From: Tateyamaria sp. | Lineage (GTDB): Bacteria; Pseudomonadota; Alphaproteobacteria; Rhodobacterales; Rhodobacteraceae | Assembly: GCA_018668195.1 (NCBI GenBank) | Contig: JABITU010000093.1 | Coordinates: forward strand, 1-33,721 | Length of the DNA stretch: 33,721 bases | Direction of reading: 5' to 3' | Shown here: piece after piece, positions 18,268-26,437 of the stretch | Numbering within the stretch: the stretch's first letter is position 1 | How the letters are laid out: each line of letters starts with the position of its first letter | Position numbers and translations under genes: made by a program | The notes under the pieces: model-generated | What the model was told of the DNA's origin: nothing | What the model saw: only the letters and a program-made list of their open reading frames with translations | Databases searched by the model: none

Positions 18268-18529
18268 CAAGACGCTGCGTCACTTTGGGCATTGGCCTAT
18301 ATTACGGTCATTTCAGGAAGTTCAGCGCGTGATGCAGGGCTGATTGTGTCATTGTGTAAACGAGCGATTGGGGCGGCACTAAAGGGCGACAGGTCCACCC
18401 CAGAACTTCACGTTTCCTTCTGCGGTGATGCCCAAGGTCACGTAACCCGTGCCGTATAAGATCCAAACAATACTGAATTAAAACGGCATCCAGTTTTATG
18501 AGCAAGCCCGTAATCGGAACACCGCTTAC
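18268..18529. other. non-coding stretch, possibly decayed sequence
   Basis: No convincing intact gene. On the minus strand, 18385-18450 can be read as a short piece (LGITAEGNVKFWGGP) that looks like a protein end but belongs to no family I can name. This piece adjoins the IS481 remnant, so the stretch may be debris of insertion events. Confidence 0.35.
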
Positions 18530-18855
18530 TCACGGCTCATACGGTTTGACATGATCTGTGCGCCAAATGGCATTGAACATCGCTTGACCAAGCCAAACAA
18601 TCCTTGAACAAACGGTCAGGTCAAGCGCATGAACCGCACAATTAAGGACGCGACCGTCAAGCGATACCAATACGATAGCCACGACTAACTCTGCACGCAT
18701 CTCAGCGAGTTCTTGGGTGCCTACAATTACGCGCGTGTCGTCTCAAATCGCTCAGCGGTCTCACACCTTATGAATACATCTGCAAAATCTGGACTTCTGA
18801 CCGAGATCAGTTCGTTTTAAATCCAATCCACCAGATGCCGGGACCTAAAAACTAG
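18530..18855 (+). pseudogene. IS481-family transposase, C-terminal remnant
   Basis: The stretch reads FDMICAPNGIEHRLTKPNNP, stop, TNGQVKRMNRTIKDATVKRY, stop, then THLSEFLGAYNYAR and, after frameshifts, CKIWTSDRDQFVLNPIHQMP before a final TAG. This is the rve-domain C-terminus of IS481 transposases, normally PWTNGQVERMNRTIK...LTPYEYICKIW. At least two in-frame stops, frameshifts and Glu to Lys at the catalytic VERMN position show it is dead. The N-terminal half is absent here. It ends 18 bp before the DUF6525 stop codon on the other strand. Confidence 0.85.
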
Positions 18856-18872
18856 CAGGACAGCAAACTTGA

Positions 18873-19112
18873 TCAGCGATCGCGGGTCAATGTGCTGGCC
18901 TCGGCCTTGCTAAGCGAAACAAGTATTTCTTCGATTGTCAGCCCCTTGGCCAGGGATTTGGACCAGATGCGTCTTGCGGATACGGGCGACCAAGGGAGTG
19001 TCGCCTGTGACAGCCAATTTCTCAAGGGCGCAGGCAAAGCGTCATATGCGGCCATTGGGTCGTTTGACCGACGTTTGTGACGCAGACGACATTTCCCCAA
19101 ATTGCTTTTCAC
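18873..19112 (-). CDS. DUF6525-like small protein
   Basis: This 79-residue basic protein has the signature I associate with DUF6525 of Rhodobacteraceae: basic N-terminus (LRHKRRSNDPM), then AAYDALPAPLRNWLSQATLPWSPVSARRIW and a helical tail (LSKAEASTLTRDR). Function is unknown. It begins with GTG at 19112, overlapping the DUF1826 stop as GTGA, so translation is probably coupled. It closes the CobW-DUF1826-DUF6525 operon and abuts the IS481 remnant. The start choice rests on the overlap. Confidence 0.75.
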   Translation of the reverse strand: MKSNLGKCRLRHKRRSNDPMAAYDALPAPLRNWLSQATLPWSPVSARRIWSKSLAKGLTIEEILVSLSKAEASTLTRDR

Positions 19113-19744
19113 ACTGCGACCTTAGGATCAAATATTGGGTCCACGACAAGAACAAGCCTGCTCTCACCAGTCCCCTCAATTGGGGGCGATCTATGCAGTA
19201 ATCCCGATGATGGCTGGGCCGGCCAAAGCGTCCCGCGCAACAACACCGGCGCACCCGTTTGAACCGTAAACACGCGGGTTGGGTTTTCCCCGCTCATAGA
19301 CATTCCGTATTGTGTACCTGTTCCTCTGTAGGTGCAAAGCAACCGCGACGTTATAGCGTCGACGTGGAATTTCCGGCACGCGTTTGTTGTTACGACGGAC
19401 AACCTAAGCCTGAGATGCGTGACGCTCATCAAATCAGAGAACATCTGCGCAAGCGAAACGATGTCCGCCACTAGCCAATCGCGATTTGATCCTAATGGAA
19501 GACCGGACGCATCACACAGCTTATTTATTGCACCAGAAACATCTTCTGGGCGCAGTACAATTCGACCACTTGGCAAAACGTCTGAATCGAGTGAATTAAG
19601 CCAAGTTTGGTTAATTTGTGGGATTTTCCGCTTCCAAATCGCAGCAGCATATTCCGGTTCCAGAAATGCCTGAATGGATGACGGATCATCTGCAACAGCT
19701 ACACCAATGGCCGCATGATGGAGGGTTTCAGAGACAACGTTCAT
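19109..19744 (-). CDS. DUF1826 domain protein
   Basis: The 211-residue protein matches DUF1826 in overall pattern: [16 protein letters not shown] near the start, the middle [17 protein letters not shown], then [12 protein letters not shown] and [13 protein letters not shown], with conserved Cys, His and Asp that could bind metal (CRKFHVD). The family is known mainly as a companion of COG0523 GTPases tied to zinc supply. The ATG at 19744 overlaps the TGA of the upstream GTPase gene (ATGA), and its own stop overlaps the next gene. It probably acts with the GTPase in cytosolic metal delivery, which is inference from context. Confidence 0.85.
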   Translation of the reverse strand: MNVVSETLHHAAIGVAVADDPSSIQAFLEPEYAAAIWKRKIPQINQTWLNSLDSDVLPSGRIVLRPEDVSGAINKLCDASGLPLGSNRDWLVADIVSLAQMFSDLMSVTHLRLRLSVVTTNACRKFHVDAITSRLLCTYRGTGTQYGMSMSGENPTRVFTVQTGAPVLLRGTLWPAQPSSGLLHRSPPIEGTGESRLVLVVDPIFDPKVAV

Positions 19745-20952
19745 GCAGCGTCTTCTGTCCGACGCCAAAGTGGAAATGGATCATTGTATTCGGGGATATC
19801 TTCGGGACGCGTCGCCTCAGCTGCGGGCACCAAGCAGGCATCCAATCGCGACTTTAAAACGGGCCAGTCTATACCTGCCCCGATAAAGACGATCTCTTGG
19901 CGGCGATCGCCCCAAGGCTCTTGCCAGTGGGCATTCATATAGGCCACGGCGCTATCATGGGTTGGTCTGCGTTCTTTGGGTACGGATGCCCACCACGTGC
20001 CCAGTGGCTTTACCGAAGACAACGCACCAGCCAGCGAAAACTCGGCCACCCAATCGGGACGCGTAGATATCCAAAAATGCCCCTTGGCTCTTATAACACC
20101 CGGCAGATCACCGTTGAGGACCTCTAAGATATGATCGGGGACGAATGGCAGCCGCGCCCGGTAGACATAAGACGTAACCCCATACTCTTCCGTCTCAGGC
20201 GTGTGGTCAGCAAAGCCATAGAGCTCTTTTGCCCACATCGGGTGTTCATGCGCCTGTTCAAAATCAAAAAGGCCGGTGTCCAGAATTTTATCGGTGGCGA
20301 CAGAAGATTGATTGGTCTCGATAATTTCAGCATCCGCATTCAAGCTGCGAATAATCTTGCGAGCGGCATCGACCTTGGCTGCGCCGGCATCATCCACCTT
20401 GTTCAAGATAACCACATCAGCAAATTCGATCTGGTCGGTCAAAAGGTGAACAAGCGTGCGCTCATCTTCCTCACCCATTGTCTCACCACGATCACTCAGG
20501 AAATCGTGCGAAGAAAAATCATTCATCAAATTCACCGCATCCACAACCGTGACCATCGTGTCCAGCCGCGCTAAATCTGACAAGCTATCTCCGCCTTCAT
20601 CCCGAAAATCAAAAGTTGCCGCAACAGGCAAAGGTTCGGAAATACCGGTTGATTCAATCAAAAGATAGTCAAAGCGTCCTGCAGCGGCCAAGCGGCGCAC
20701 CTCATCCAGCAGGTCATCGCGTAACGTGCAGCAGATACACCCATTCGACATTTCGACAAGCGTTTCATCCGTCCGGCTAAGTTCGGTGTCAGCCCGCACA
20801 AGGTCGGCATCTATGTTCACTTCGGACATGTCGTTGACGATGACCGCAACGCGACGGCCCTCACGATTGTTCAGAATTTTGTTGAGGAGTGTGGTCTTTC
20901 CTGCTCCAAGAAAACCAGAGAGAACAGTGACTGGAAGGCGTGTATCTGACAT
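19741..20952 (-). CDS. COG0523/CobW-family GTPase, putative metal chaperone
   Basis: The 403-residue G3E GTPase has P-loop [12 protein letters not shown] (13-24), the metal-binding CxCC motif in [12 protein letters not shown] (C72, C74, C75), the Walker B region [11 protein letters not shown] (about 97-107), NKVD, and a C-terminal CobW domain ([12 protein letters not shown]...[11 protein letters not shown]). Family members deliver zinc or other metals to client proteins at the expense of GTP; the partner DUF1826 points to the zinc branch. No His-rich loop is visible. CGGAG precedes ATG 20952; a frame to 21012 is less likely. It is divergent from an Rrf2 regulator rather than next to a recognisable Zur site. 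The start of an operon with two overlapping genes. Confidence 0.92.
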   Translation of the reverse strand: MSDTRLPVTVLSGFLGAGKTTLLNKILNNREGRRVAVIVNDMSEVNIDADLVRADTELSRTDETLVEMSNGCICCTLRDDLLDEVRRLAAAGRFDYLLIESTGISEPLPVAATFDFRDEGGDSLSDLARLDTMVTVVDAVNLMNDFSSHDFLSDRGETMGEEDERTLVHLLTDQIEFADVVILNKVDDAGAAKVDAARKIIRSLNADAEIIETNQSSVATDKILDTGLFDFEQAHEHPMWAKELYGFADHTPETEEYGVTSYVYRARLPFVPDHILEVLNGDLPGVIRAKGHFWISTRPDWVAEFSLAGALSSVKPLGTWWASVPKERRPTHDSAVAYMNAHWQEPWGDRRQEIVFIGAGIDWPVLKSRLDACLVPAAEATRPEDIPEYNDPFPLWRRTEDAA

Positions 20953-21002
20953 GAGAGAACTCCGTTGGACGCTTTGCGTCACGCTACTTAAGCAGTTACT
21001 AG

Positions 21003-21022
21003 ACAAATGCAACCGTATTTGT
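21003..21022. promoter_or_regulatory. 20-bp imperfect palindrome between the COG0523 operon and rrf2
   Basis: ACAAATGC-AACC-GTATTTGT has arms matching at 7 of 8 positions. It lies 50 bp upstream of the COG0523 start and 33 bp upstream of the rrf2 start, so one bound dimer could control both. I see no classical alphaproteobacterial Zur box in the gap. Confidence 0.55.
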
Positions 21023-21054
21023 TACGTGGTTAAAAATTCAAAGGGCTTTTTCAA

Positions 21055-21459
21055 ATGAAGCGCAATAGTCGCCTATCGCTTGCTCTGCACACGCTCAGTC
21101 ATATGGCAAATGATCCGAACCAAATCCGTACATCAGCAGTTATAGCCGATCATGCAGGCACAAATCCCGTTGTTGTGCGTCGAGTATTAGGCAAGCTGCG
21201 CAAGGCTGGCTTGCTCACCTCGGAAAAAGGTCATTCAGGGGGCTGGAAACTCGCCAAATCGGCAGAAGACATCACTTTGGCTGACGTTTATCTGGCATTA
21301 GACGAGCGCCTGATTGCAACCGAGACCAATGATCCTATTCCAGCATGCTCTGTTGAACGTGCGCTACACACACGGGTTTCAGGTGTCATGAAAGATATCG
21401 AGCAAAGCTTGATAGAGCGCCTAGCAGAGACCACCATATCCAAAGTGCGGGGGCATTAA
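21055..21459 (+). CDS. Rrf2-family transcriptional regulator
   Basis: The 134-residue protein has the Rrf2 winged helix: N-terminal helix (RLSLALHTLSHMA), recognition region (NPVVVRRVLGKLRKAGLL) and wing with KGHSGGWKLAK (about 58-68). Unlike IscR, NsrR or RirA it holds one Cys only (C98 in PACSVERAL), so an iron-sulfur cluster of the usual three-Cys kind is not expected; it resembles the YwnA-like branch. AAAGGGC precedes ATG 21055. It is divergent from the COG0523-DUF1826 operon across about 100 bp with a palindrome between, so it is the natural candidate regulator of that operon. The signal could be a thiol or metal event at C98. Confidence 0.88.
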   Translation: MKRNSRLSLALHTLSHMANDPNQIRTSAVIADHAGTNPVVVRRVLGKLRKAGLLTSEKGHSGGWKLAKSAEDITLADVYLALDERLIATETNDPIPACSVERALHTRVSGVMKDIEQSLIERLAETTISKVRGH

Positions 21460-21786
21460 AATATTCTGCGAGAACCTTGAATTATTACCTTCTGCATGAA
21501 ACCAAATATTTCAATGCATTGCGTAACATTTGATAGTTCAACTATTTCGGCAACCGCTGTGGTAGCGAACCTGACTTAGCAAACGCATTCTCGGAAATTT
21601 GTTCCAAACCAGCAGATAGCTCCCAACTACTTTAAACAACCGTCTCAGCCGACCGGCGTAAAAAACTTACAGATAGCCACCCCATGGCTGCCGCATCGTG
21701 GCCGTGACGCTTTGAACGCTTCCGTTCTCGCATCAGTCATGGACATCAAAAGCAGATCAGCAGCCCAACGCATAAACAAATCTAAT
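21460..21786. other. intergenic stretch without a recognisable gene
   Basis: This 327-bp A/T-rich gap follows rrf2. I see no intact gene; a frame on the minus strand (21645-21890) has no family likeness and runs through the palindrome at 21787. No tRNA is seen. Confidence 0.5.
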
Positions 21787-21822
21787 CTGACAAAATTTGT
21801 CAGGTTGACATAACTGACAAAA
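21787..21822. promoter_or_regulatory. perfect palindrome CTGACAAA-A-TTTGTCAG plus extra half-site, likely iron box
   Basis: Two exact 8-base arms around one A (21787-21803) are followed by TTGACA and a second CTGACAAAA half-site (21813-21822). They sit 90-125 bp upstream of the 53-aa/hemP operon. The CTGAC...GTCAG form resembles the iron-responsive box I recall for Rhodobacterales (bound by IscR or another iron regulator). The link to iron is supported by HemP and imelysin downstream; the exact regulator is inference. Confidence 0.6.
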
Positions 21823-21910
21823 TCACTCAACTTTATAAAAGGTCCAGCCACCCACAGACTCATAGGGAAGCCCGACTGAACGGAACGCATTCAGCGAGAC
21901 AGGGCATCAA

Positions 21911-22072
21911 ATGAGACATTTACAGAGCAAAGAAGATCTACGTCCGAAGCAATCACCGCGCACACGGCAAAACGACCTGCTTGAAGCCATCAACACCTTG
22001 GGCGAGGCTGATAATACGGACGCTATCTGGCTCGCTCATCGCGAGATGGACAGGTTAGGTGACGACAAATGA
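21911..22072 (+). CDS. 53-residue hypothetical protein, first gene of the hemP operon
   Basis: The frame starts ATG 21911 after an AGGG site and ends with a TGA that overlaps the hemP start (ATGA). The product is charged and probably helical (TRQNDLLEAINTLGEADN, then AIWLAHREMDRLG), without a signal peptide or membrane helix. I do not recognise a family. Its support is the position between a promoter palindrome and hemP, with a translational overlap of the kind used throughout this operon. Confidence 0.6.
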   Translation: MRHLQSKEDLRPKQSPRTRQNDLLEAINTLGEADNTDAIWLAHREMDRLGDDK

Positions 22073-22233
22073 CTCTTCACGCTGTTCCTCATTCGCAGAT
22101 GACACCATCGCGCATCCCAATCTATTCTGCCGAAGATTTGACCAAAGGGGGCACTGTTGCTCAGATCGTTTTAGGCGATCAAACCTACACCCTACGCGTC
22201 ACGCGGGCCGGCAAACTGATCCTGACCAAATGA
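22069..22233 (+). CDS. hemP: hemin uptake protein HemP
   Basis: The 54-residue product matches HemP: a central IYSAEDLTKGGTVAQIVLG, then QTYTLRVTRAGKLILTK, the family's terminal signature (tyrosine, leucine-arginine, then TR.GKLILTK). HemP proteins are small cytosolic factors needed for iron- or haem-responsive induction of haem uptake in several proteobacteria. The start ATG 22069 overlaps the preceding stop; an inner ATG at 22099 would keep the conserved part. The stop TGA overlaps the next start as ATGA. Confidence 0.9.
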   Translation: MTLHAVPHSQMTPSRIPIYSAEDLTKGGTVAQIVLGDQTYTLRVTRAGKLILTK

Positions 22234-22706
22234 CAGATGTCCAACAAAACCGAGGTGGAGCACCCGTTGGGTATTTAACTGAACTCGACAGCATCGAAGC
22301 TGCGTCCGTCATTTATCTTCGTCTTTGGTGTGCGGGACCAGATGCACAGTCGCAGGTCTCTAACGATCTTGTGACCTGTCTTGGCCCAGAGAAAGGGCAA
22401 AAATCCCTCGAGTCGTTTCAAACACTCTGCTCGCTGTGCGCTAGACATGGGCGCAGACCGCTGATGCGGCACGCGGTGCACTGTAAATACCTCGGAGCAG
22501 ATGAAGCCTGCTTTGCCAATTTCATCTCGACCGCTGCGACCGGCGATCGGGATGATGCGATGCTGATCGCAACGCTGATTGTCAGAGCCGACGTGGCGCC
22601 ATTACTCACTTCGGTGGCTGCAGATTTTGGGCTTGCCCTCCGAAGAATGCGGCTCTCTGCCCCCAGAGAACTGGCGAACGATACTCAAGTTCATACACTG
22701 CACTAA
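22230..22706 (+). CDS. Cys-rich 158-residue protein of the hemP/imelysin operon
   Basis: I do not know a named family; similar genes sit beside hemP or imelysin genes in Rhodobacteraceae, as I recall. The protein starts at ATG 22230, overlapping the hemP stop. Features: an acidic N-terminus and helix (ELDSIEAASVIYLRLWCAG), LTCLGPEKG-like segment, then LCSLCARHGRRPLMRHAVHC (about 66-85), in which CxxC is followed by a His/Cys pair, and ADEACFANFIS. Six Cys in all (34, 50, 67, 70, 85, 94) suggest metal or haem binding. It has no signal peptide, so it is likely cytosolic. The gene ends 14 bp before the imelysin start. Confidence 0.75.
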   Translation: MTDVQQNRGGAPVGYLTELDSIEAASVIYLRLWCAGPDAQSQVSNDLVTCLGPEKGQKSLESFQTLCSLCARHGRRPLMRHAVHCKYLGADEACFANFISTAATGDRDDAMLIATLIVRADVAPLLTSVAADFGLALRRMRLSAPRELANDTQVHTLH

Positions 22707-22719
22707 GGGAATAAAACCA

Positions 22720-22995
22720 TTGAAACAAATACCTCTCACAGCCATTGCGCTGATCGTGGCAACACCAGTCGTGTCTGCCACCTCAGAAGGCGTACTACAG
22801 ACCTATTCGAACATCGCGGCTGCCAAATATGAAGAAAGCCTGATCACAGCCCAACGGCTCCGGGATGCTGTAAACGCCCTGAGCAATACGCCATCTGCCG
22901 AAGCGTTGCAGCACGCACGTGCGGCATGGCTGGCAGCCCGCGTGCCCTACCAACAGACCGAAGTGTATCGCTTGTCGAATGTCGTTGAGAACTGA
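22720..22995 (+). pseudogene. imelysin-family (peptidase M75 / IrpA) gene, 5' fragment
   Basis: A TTG start at 22720, after AAGGGA, opens a signal peptide (IPLTAIALIVATPVVSA) and the beginning of an imelysin domain: VLQTYSNIAAAKYEESLITAQRL, then LQHARAAWLAARVPYQQTEVYRLSN. Whole imelysins have about 400 residues and continue with a conserved NxxxDxW segment and a GxHxxE motif. Here the frame stops after about 91 residues at 22995, immediately before the end of an IS21-type element. Periplasmic imelysins take part in iron or haem acquisition. The fragment lacks the GxHxxE region and cannot be functional. The partner genes usual in such loci are also missing downstream. Confidence 0.85.
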
Positions 22996-22998
22996 CCA

Positions 22999-23363
22999 TG
23001 TATTGTCACTGAGATTTGGCCCTCATTTATTGTTTATCCGCAATTACGCTTTGGTCAATATTGCGGTCTGCTTCGCGGTTTGTGAGCTGGCTTTGAAGCG
23101 GTAGCTGTCGGTTTCCAAGGTGTGTCAGCGGTGAATAAGCAGTTTAAGGAGTGCTGTTATCAGCTTTGCATTACCAAAGACCTGCGTCCATTCATCAAAG
23201 TTGGGGTTGGTTGTGATGACGACGCTGGTACTATCATAAAGCTTGTTGAGCAGGTAAAAGAGCGGCGCACCACCAGACGGGCTGAACGGCCGATAGCCGA
23301 ACTTCGTCGAGTGATGGGACAAACATCTTGTGAGAGTTTGAATAAGGCGGGAATGCAGCTTGC
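22999..23363 (-). pseudogene. IS21-family remnant with istB C-terminal fragment
   Basis: On the minus strand the reading matches IstB ATPase helpers: KFGYRPFSPSGGAPLFYLLN, STSVVITTNPNFDEWTQVFG and NAKLITALLKLLIHR, then an in-frame TGA (23125-23127) and LETDSYRFKASS before TAA at 23044-23046. Walker A and the N-terminal half are missing, and istA is not seen. The outer sequence (from TGTATTGTCACTGAG at 22999) looks like an IS21 terminus. The element ends exactly where the imelysin reading breaks, so it caused that truncation and then decayed. Confidence 0.8.
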
Positions 23364-23617
23364 TTTCGACACAATTCAGTCGTCACAACAATACACACCA
23401 GGAGCGACATTTTTGGCGCGCTTACTGTGAGGAACCGACCTAGCTGTGTTCGAACAGATGACTAGGACCATAAGGGCACTCGTTCTGTGGACATGTCGGC
23501 AAAAGTCATGCAAACAAAGATCCAGAAATAAACTTGGACAAGCGAAATATTTTGCCGAACCGTAACTGCTCATATAGCGAGCGCACATAGGTATTTGACT
23601 AGGATAAATGATAAAAA
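23364..23617. other. no recognisable gene; probable insertion debris
   Basis: This 254-bp stretch links the istB fragment to the glycosyltransferase-like gene. Frames exist on both strands but none resembles a family. It may hold further IS21 debris; the second IS end could not be located by matching the first terminus. Confidence 0.4.
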
Positions 23618-24610
23618 GTGGCAAATTCGTCGAAGTATAACGTCGTAATTGTTGGCCAGTCGGGCAGACTGGGCTGCGAGGCGCTGCTTTTTGCAGCGTC
23701 GTTGCGGCATCATAATCCGGGGTTCGCAGGCAAGCTGCTGGTGGCAGAACCCCAGCCCGGACCGTTGTGGAAAAAAGACCCGCGCATCACAGATAGTGAC
23801 ATCCGTGTGGCGCTGGCCGATCTGGGTGCGCAAATCATGCCTTTCGCAACAACGCACTTTGGCGACACTTATCCCTATGGAAACAAGATCGAAATGCTCT
23901 CGGCACTGCCAAAGGGTGAACCATTTGTATTTTTTGATACCGACACGCTAATCACGGGCGACATCAGCACTGTGCCTTTTGACTTTAACCGTCCAAGCGC
24001 ATCGATGCGCCGAGAAGGCACTTGGCCCAAGATCGCTCTCTACGGGCCGGGTTATACTGAAATATGGAAGTCGCTTTATACCCTGTTTGGACTGGACTTC
24101 GAAACCAGCCTCGATCTGAGCGAACCTGACGAATATTGGGCGCGCTACCTGTATTTTAATGCCGGCTATTTCTTTGGGAAATGCCCACACGAATTCGGCA
24201 ATCTGTTTCTGAATTACGCTTTGCGCATTCGAAACGACCCACCCACCGCACTTGCGTCCCAAATACTTGATCCATGGCTTGACCAAGTGGCGTTGCCACT
24301 CGTGATCCACGCTTTGGGCGGCGGTAGGAAAAGTGACGCTCATAACGTTCTCGACGGTCCGGTCAGCTGCCACTACAGATTTCTCCCGCTTCTATACGCC
24401 CGCGAAAGTGACGCTGTGATCGAGACGCTTGAGGCCATCTCGCGGCCCAACAAGCTCAAAAAAGTGCTTAAGGTTTATGATCCAATCAAACGCATGGTCT
24501 ATCAGGGCCGTGGTCAAAAAGTGCGCGCGCTGTTTGACCAAAACGACTTACCGCGCAAGGAGCAAGCGATCAGAAACAGGATAAAATCCAATGGCTTTTG
24601 GATGCGCTGA
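23618..24610 (+). CDS. putative GT-A-fold glycosyltransferase-like protein
   Basis: The 330-residue protein starts with a Rossmann-like strand (YNVVIVGQSGRLGCEALLFA), followed by a central FVFFDTDTLITGDIS, a DxD motif (D107, D109) used by GT-A enzymes for Mg/nucleotide sugar. LYFNAGYFFGK (about 177-189) fits the GT8-like acceptor or product site. No membrane helix or signal is visible, so it is cytosolic or peripheral. The specific sugar and acceptor cannot be deduced. The start is GTG 23618; an AGGA is 13 bases upstream, which is far, and no earlier in-frame Met fits. It stands alone between insertion debris and metY, so it may be acquired. Confidence 0.7.
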   Translation: MANSSKYNVVIVGQSGRLGCEALLFAASLRHHNPGFAGKLLVAEPQPGPLWKKDPRITDSDIRVALADLGAQIMPFATTHFGDTYPYGNKIEMLSALPKGEPFVFFDTDTLITGDISTVPFDFNRPSASMRREGTWPKIALYGPGYTEIWKSLYTLFGLDFETSLDLSEPDEYWARYLYFNAGYFFGKCPHEFGNLFLNYALRIRNDPPTALASQILDPWLDQVALPLVIHALGGGRKSDAHNVLDGPVSCHYRFLPLLYARESDAVIETLEAISRPNKLKKVLKVYDPIKRMVYQGRGQKVRALFDQNDLPRKEQAIRNRIKSNGFWMR

Positions 24611-25050
24611 CAGCACAGAACATAGTACTGCACCAACCACTCCATATTTTCAAAACACTAATTCCTACTGCCTATCGCATCTGACGAAATGCCTGAAACA
24701 TGATGCACAACCAACTTTTCGCCCAACCCACCCATGGGAAGCGCGTTTGTAATCTTTCAAAGTATTGAAATCTTAACAGCGTTGTTGACCGCTGAAAGTA
24801 GCATTGCTTGACCATGCGCCCATTCAGGGGCGGGCGCTGCCTTTCGTGATCCGTTGCAGAGGTCTGTGGGATATATCGGTTCTGCTTTTTCCGAGATCGA
24901 ACAAAACGGATCAGTCTCGCAGCTAGGCTGATTGGTTGGTCGCAAAGCGTCTCACCAAAGCAGATTCAGCAACCTGCCCTTGCCGCCGGTCGCCACATTG
25001 CTTAACCATGCCGCGAAACCGCACCGTTTTTCCACAAAAGGATACGCTCC
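24611..25050. other. 440-bp intergenic stretch before metY
   Basis: No intact gene. A minus-strand frame (24757-24945) has low-complexity content and no family match. I looked for SAM-sensing riboswitches, common before met genes in this group, and did not find the SAM-II hallmark bases. A GC-rich GGGCGC-type inverted pair occurs near 24816-24838. The metY ribosome site AAAAGGA lies at the end. Confidence 0.45.
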
Positions 25051-26343
25051 ATGACCGATGGCCCGACATACGGCTTTGACACCCTTCAAATCCACGCAGG
25101 CGCACGGCCTGACCCAGCAACCGGTGCCCGGCAAACGCCGATCTACCAAACCACGGCCTATGTCTTTCGTGATGCAGAACACGCCGCGGCACTTTTTAAC
25201 CTGCAAGAGGTTGGCTATATCTATTCACGGCTGACCAACCCGACCGTTGCTGTCCTGCAAGAACGCATTGCAACGCTTGAGGGCGGCGTCGGCGGCACCT
25301 GCTGTTCGTCAGGCCACGCAGCACAGATCATGGCGCTGTTTCCACTCATGTCTCCGGGCATGAACGTGGTTGTCTCGACCCGGCTTTACGGGGGCACTGT
25401 CACGCAGTTTAGCCAGACCATCAAACGATTTGGCTGGGAGGCGACATTTGTCGACTTCGACGACTTGGACGCAGTAAAGGCTGCGATCAACGACAAGACC
25501 CGCGCTGTGTTCTGCGAATCCATTGCCAACCCGGGCGGTTATATCACCGACCTCGACGCAATTTCCAAAATAGCCGATGACGCCGAAATCCCACTGATCG
25601 TGGATAACACATCTGCCACGCCGTACCTGTGCCGTCCGATCGAACATGGGGCAACACTGGTGGTGCACTCCACCACCAAGTACCTCACAGGCAACGGTAC
25701 CGTTACTGGAGGCTGCGTTGTGGATTCAGGCAAGTTTGACTGGTCAGCCAATGACAAGTTTCCATCGCTCTCTGCGCCAGAGCCAGCCTATCATGGCATG
25801 AAGTTTCACGAGACGTTTGGCCCGCTCGCCTTTACCTTTCACTCCATCGCCATTGGCCTGCGTGACCTTGGCATGACAATGAACCCGCAAGCTGCACACT
25901 ACACACTTATGGGCACCGAAACGCTGTCATTGCGGATGGAACGGCACGTGGAAAATGCAGTCAAAATTGCGCAATGGCTCGAGGCAGACGACCGCGTCGA
26001 CTATGTCACTTATGCGGGTCTGCCCAGTTCGCCCTATTACGAACGCGTGGCCAAGATTTGCCCACGCGGTGCAGGCGGGCTGTTCACCTTTGCAGTCAAG
26101 GGTGGCTATGATGCGTGTGTCAAATTGGTGAATGCGCTTGAGATCTTTAGCCATGTGGCCAACCTTGGTGATACGCGGTCCCTGATTATCCATTCGGCGT
26201 CGACAACGCACCGACAGCTGACAGCGGAACAGCAACGCGCCGCCGGAGCCGCCCCCGAAGTGGTGCGTGTTTCCATCGGAACAGAAGATGTCAACGATCT
26301 GATCGCAGATTTGGACCAAGCCTTGTCAAAGGCCGCCAGCTGA
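25051..26343 (+). CDS. metY: O-acetylhomoserine sulfhydrylase (aminocarboxypropyltransferase)
   Basis: This PLP enzyme makes homocysteine (or methionine) from O-acetylhomoserine and sulfide or methanethiol in the cytosol. The 430-residue product has the fold-type I signatures FDTLQIHAGARPDPATGAR at the N-terminus, YSRLTNPTVAVLQERIATLEGG (about 58-79), the aspartate of VDNTSATPYLCRP, and the PLP Lys in HSTTKYLTGNG (K210). The C-terminal SLIIHSASTTHRQL is typical for the MetY/MetZ branch. AAAAGGA precedes ATG 25051. It is convergent with the SIMPL gene, with palindromes between. Acetyl versus succinyl substrate is a family-level inference. Confidence 0.95.
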   Translation: MTDGPTYGFDTLQIHAGARPDPATGARQTPIYQTTAYVFRDAEHAAALFNLQEVGYIYSRLTNPTVAVLQERIATLEGGVGGTCCSSGHAAQIMALFPLMSPGMNVVVSTRLYGGTVTQFSQTIKRFGWEATFVDFDDLDAVKAAINDKTRAVFCESIANPGGYITDLDAISKIADDAEIPLIVDNTSATPYLCRPIEHGATLVVHSTTKYLTGNGTVTGGCVVDSGKFDWSANDKFPSLSAPEPAYHGMKFHETFGPLAFTFHSIAIGLRDLGMTMNPQAAHYTLMGTETLSLRMERHVENAVKIAQWLEADDRVDYVTYAGLPSSPYYERVAKICPRGAGGLFTFAVKGGYDACVKLVNALEIFSHVANLGDTRSLIIHSASTTHRQLTAEQQRAAGAAPEVVRVSIGTEDVNDLIADLDQALSKAAS

Positions 26344-26360
26344 AGCGTTATGCGGAAAAA

Positions 26361-26415
26361 GTGCATCATGTAAGGCCGTCTGAAATCATGGATTTCAACG
26401 CGTTAGATGATGCAC
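26361..26415. terminator. nested palindrome between convergent metY and SIMPL genes
   Basis: An outer pair GTGCATCAT (26361) / ATGATGCAC (26407) encloses an inner perfect stem TGAAATC-ATG-GATTTCA (26381-26397), itself extended by CGT/ACG around a bulged C. Placed in the 119-bp convergent gap it is likely a two-way transcription end, but there is no U-tract. Confidence 0.55.
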
Positions 26416-26437
26416 GAAATTTCGGGGCTGTCATTAA

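Noticed and set aside
18308..18505. 65-residue minus-strand frame before the IS481 remnant
   Set aside because: No initiation signal or family match; more likely decayed sequence.
21645..21890. 81-residue minus-strand frame
   Set aside because: It runs through the perfect palindrome upstream of the hemP operon and has no recognisable domain.
23376..23624. 82-residue minus-strand frame between IS21 debris and the GT-like gene
   Set aside because: Composition and start are poor, and it overlaps the next gene's start; likely debris.
24757..24945. 62-residue minus-strand frame and possible SAM riboswitch before metY
   Set aside because: The frame has no family match, and I could not find the conserved core of a SAM-II type riboswitch.
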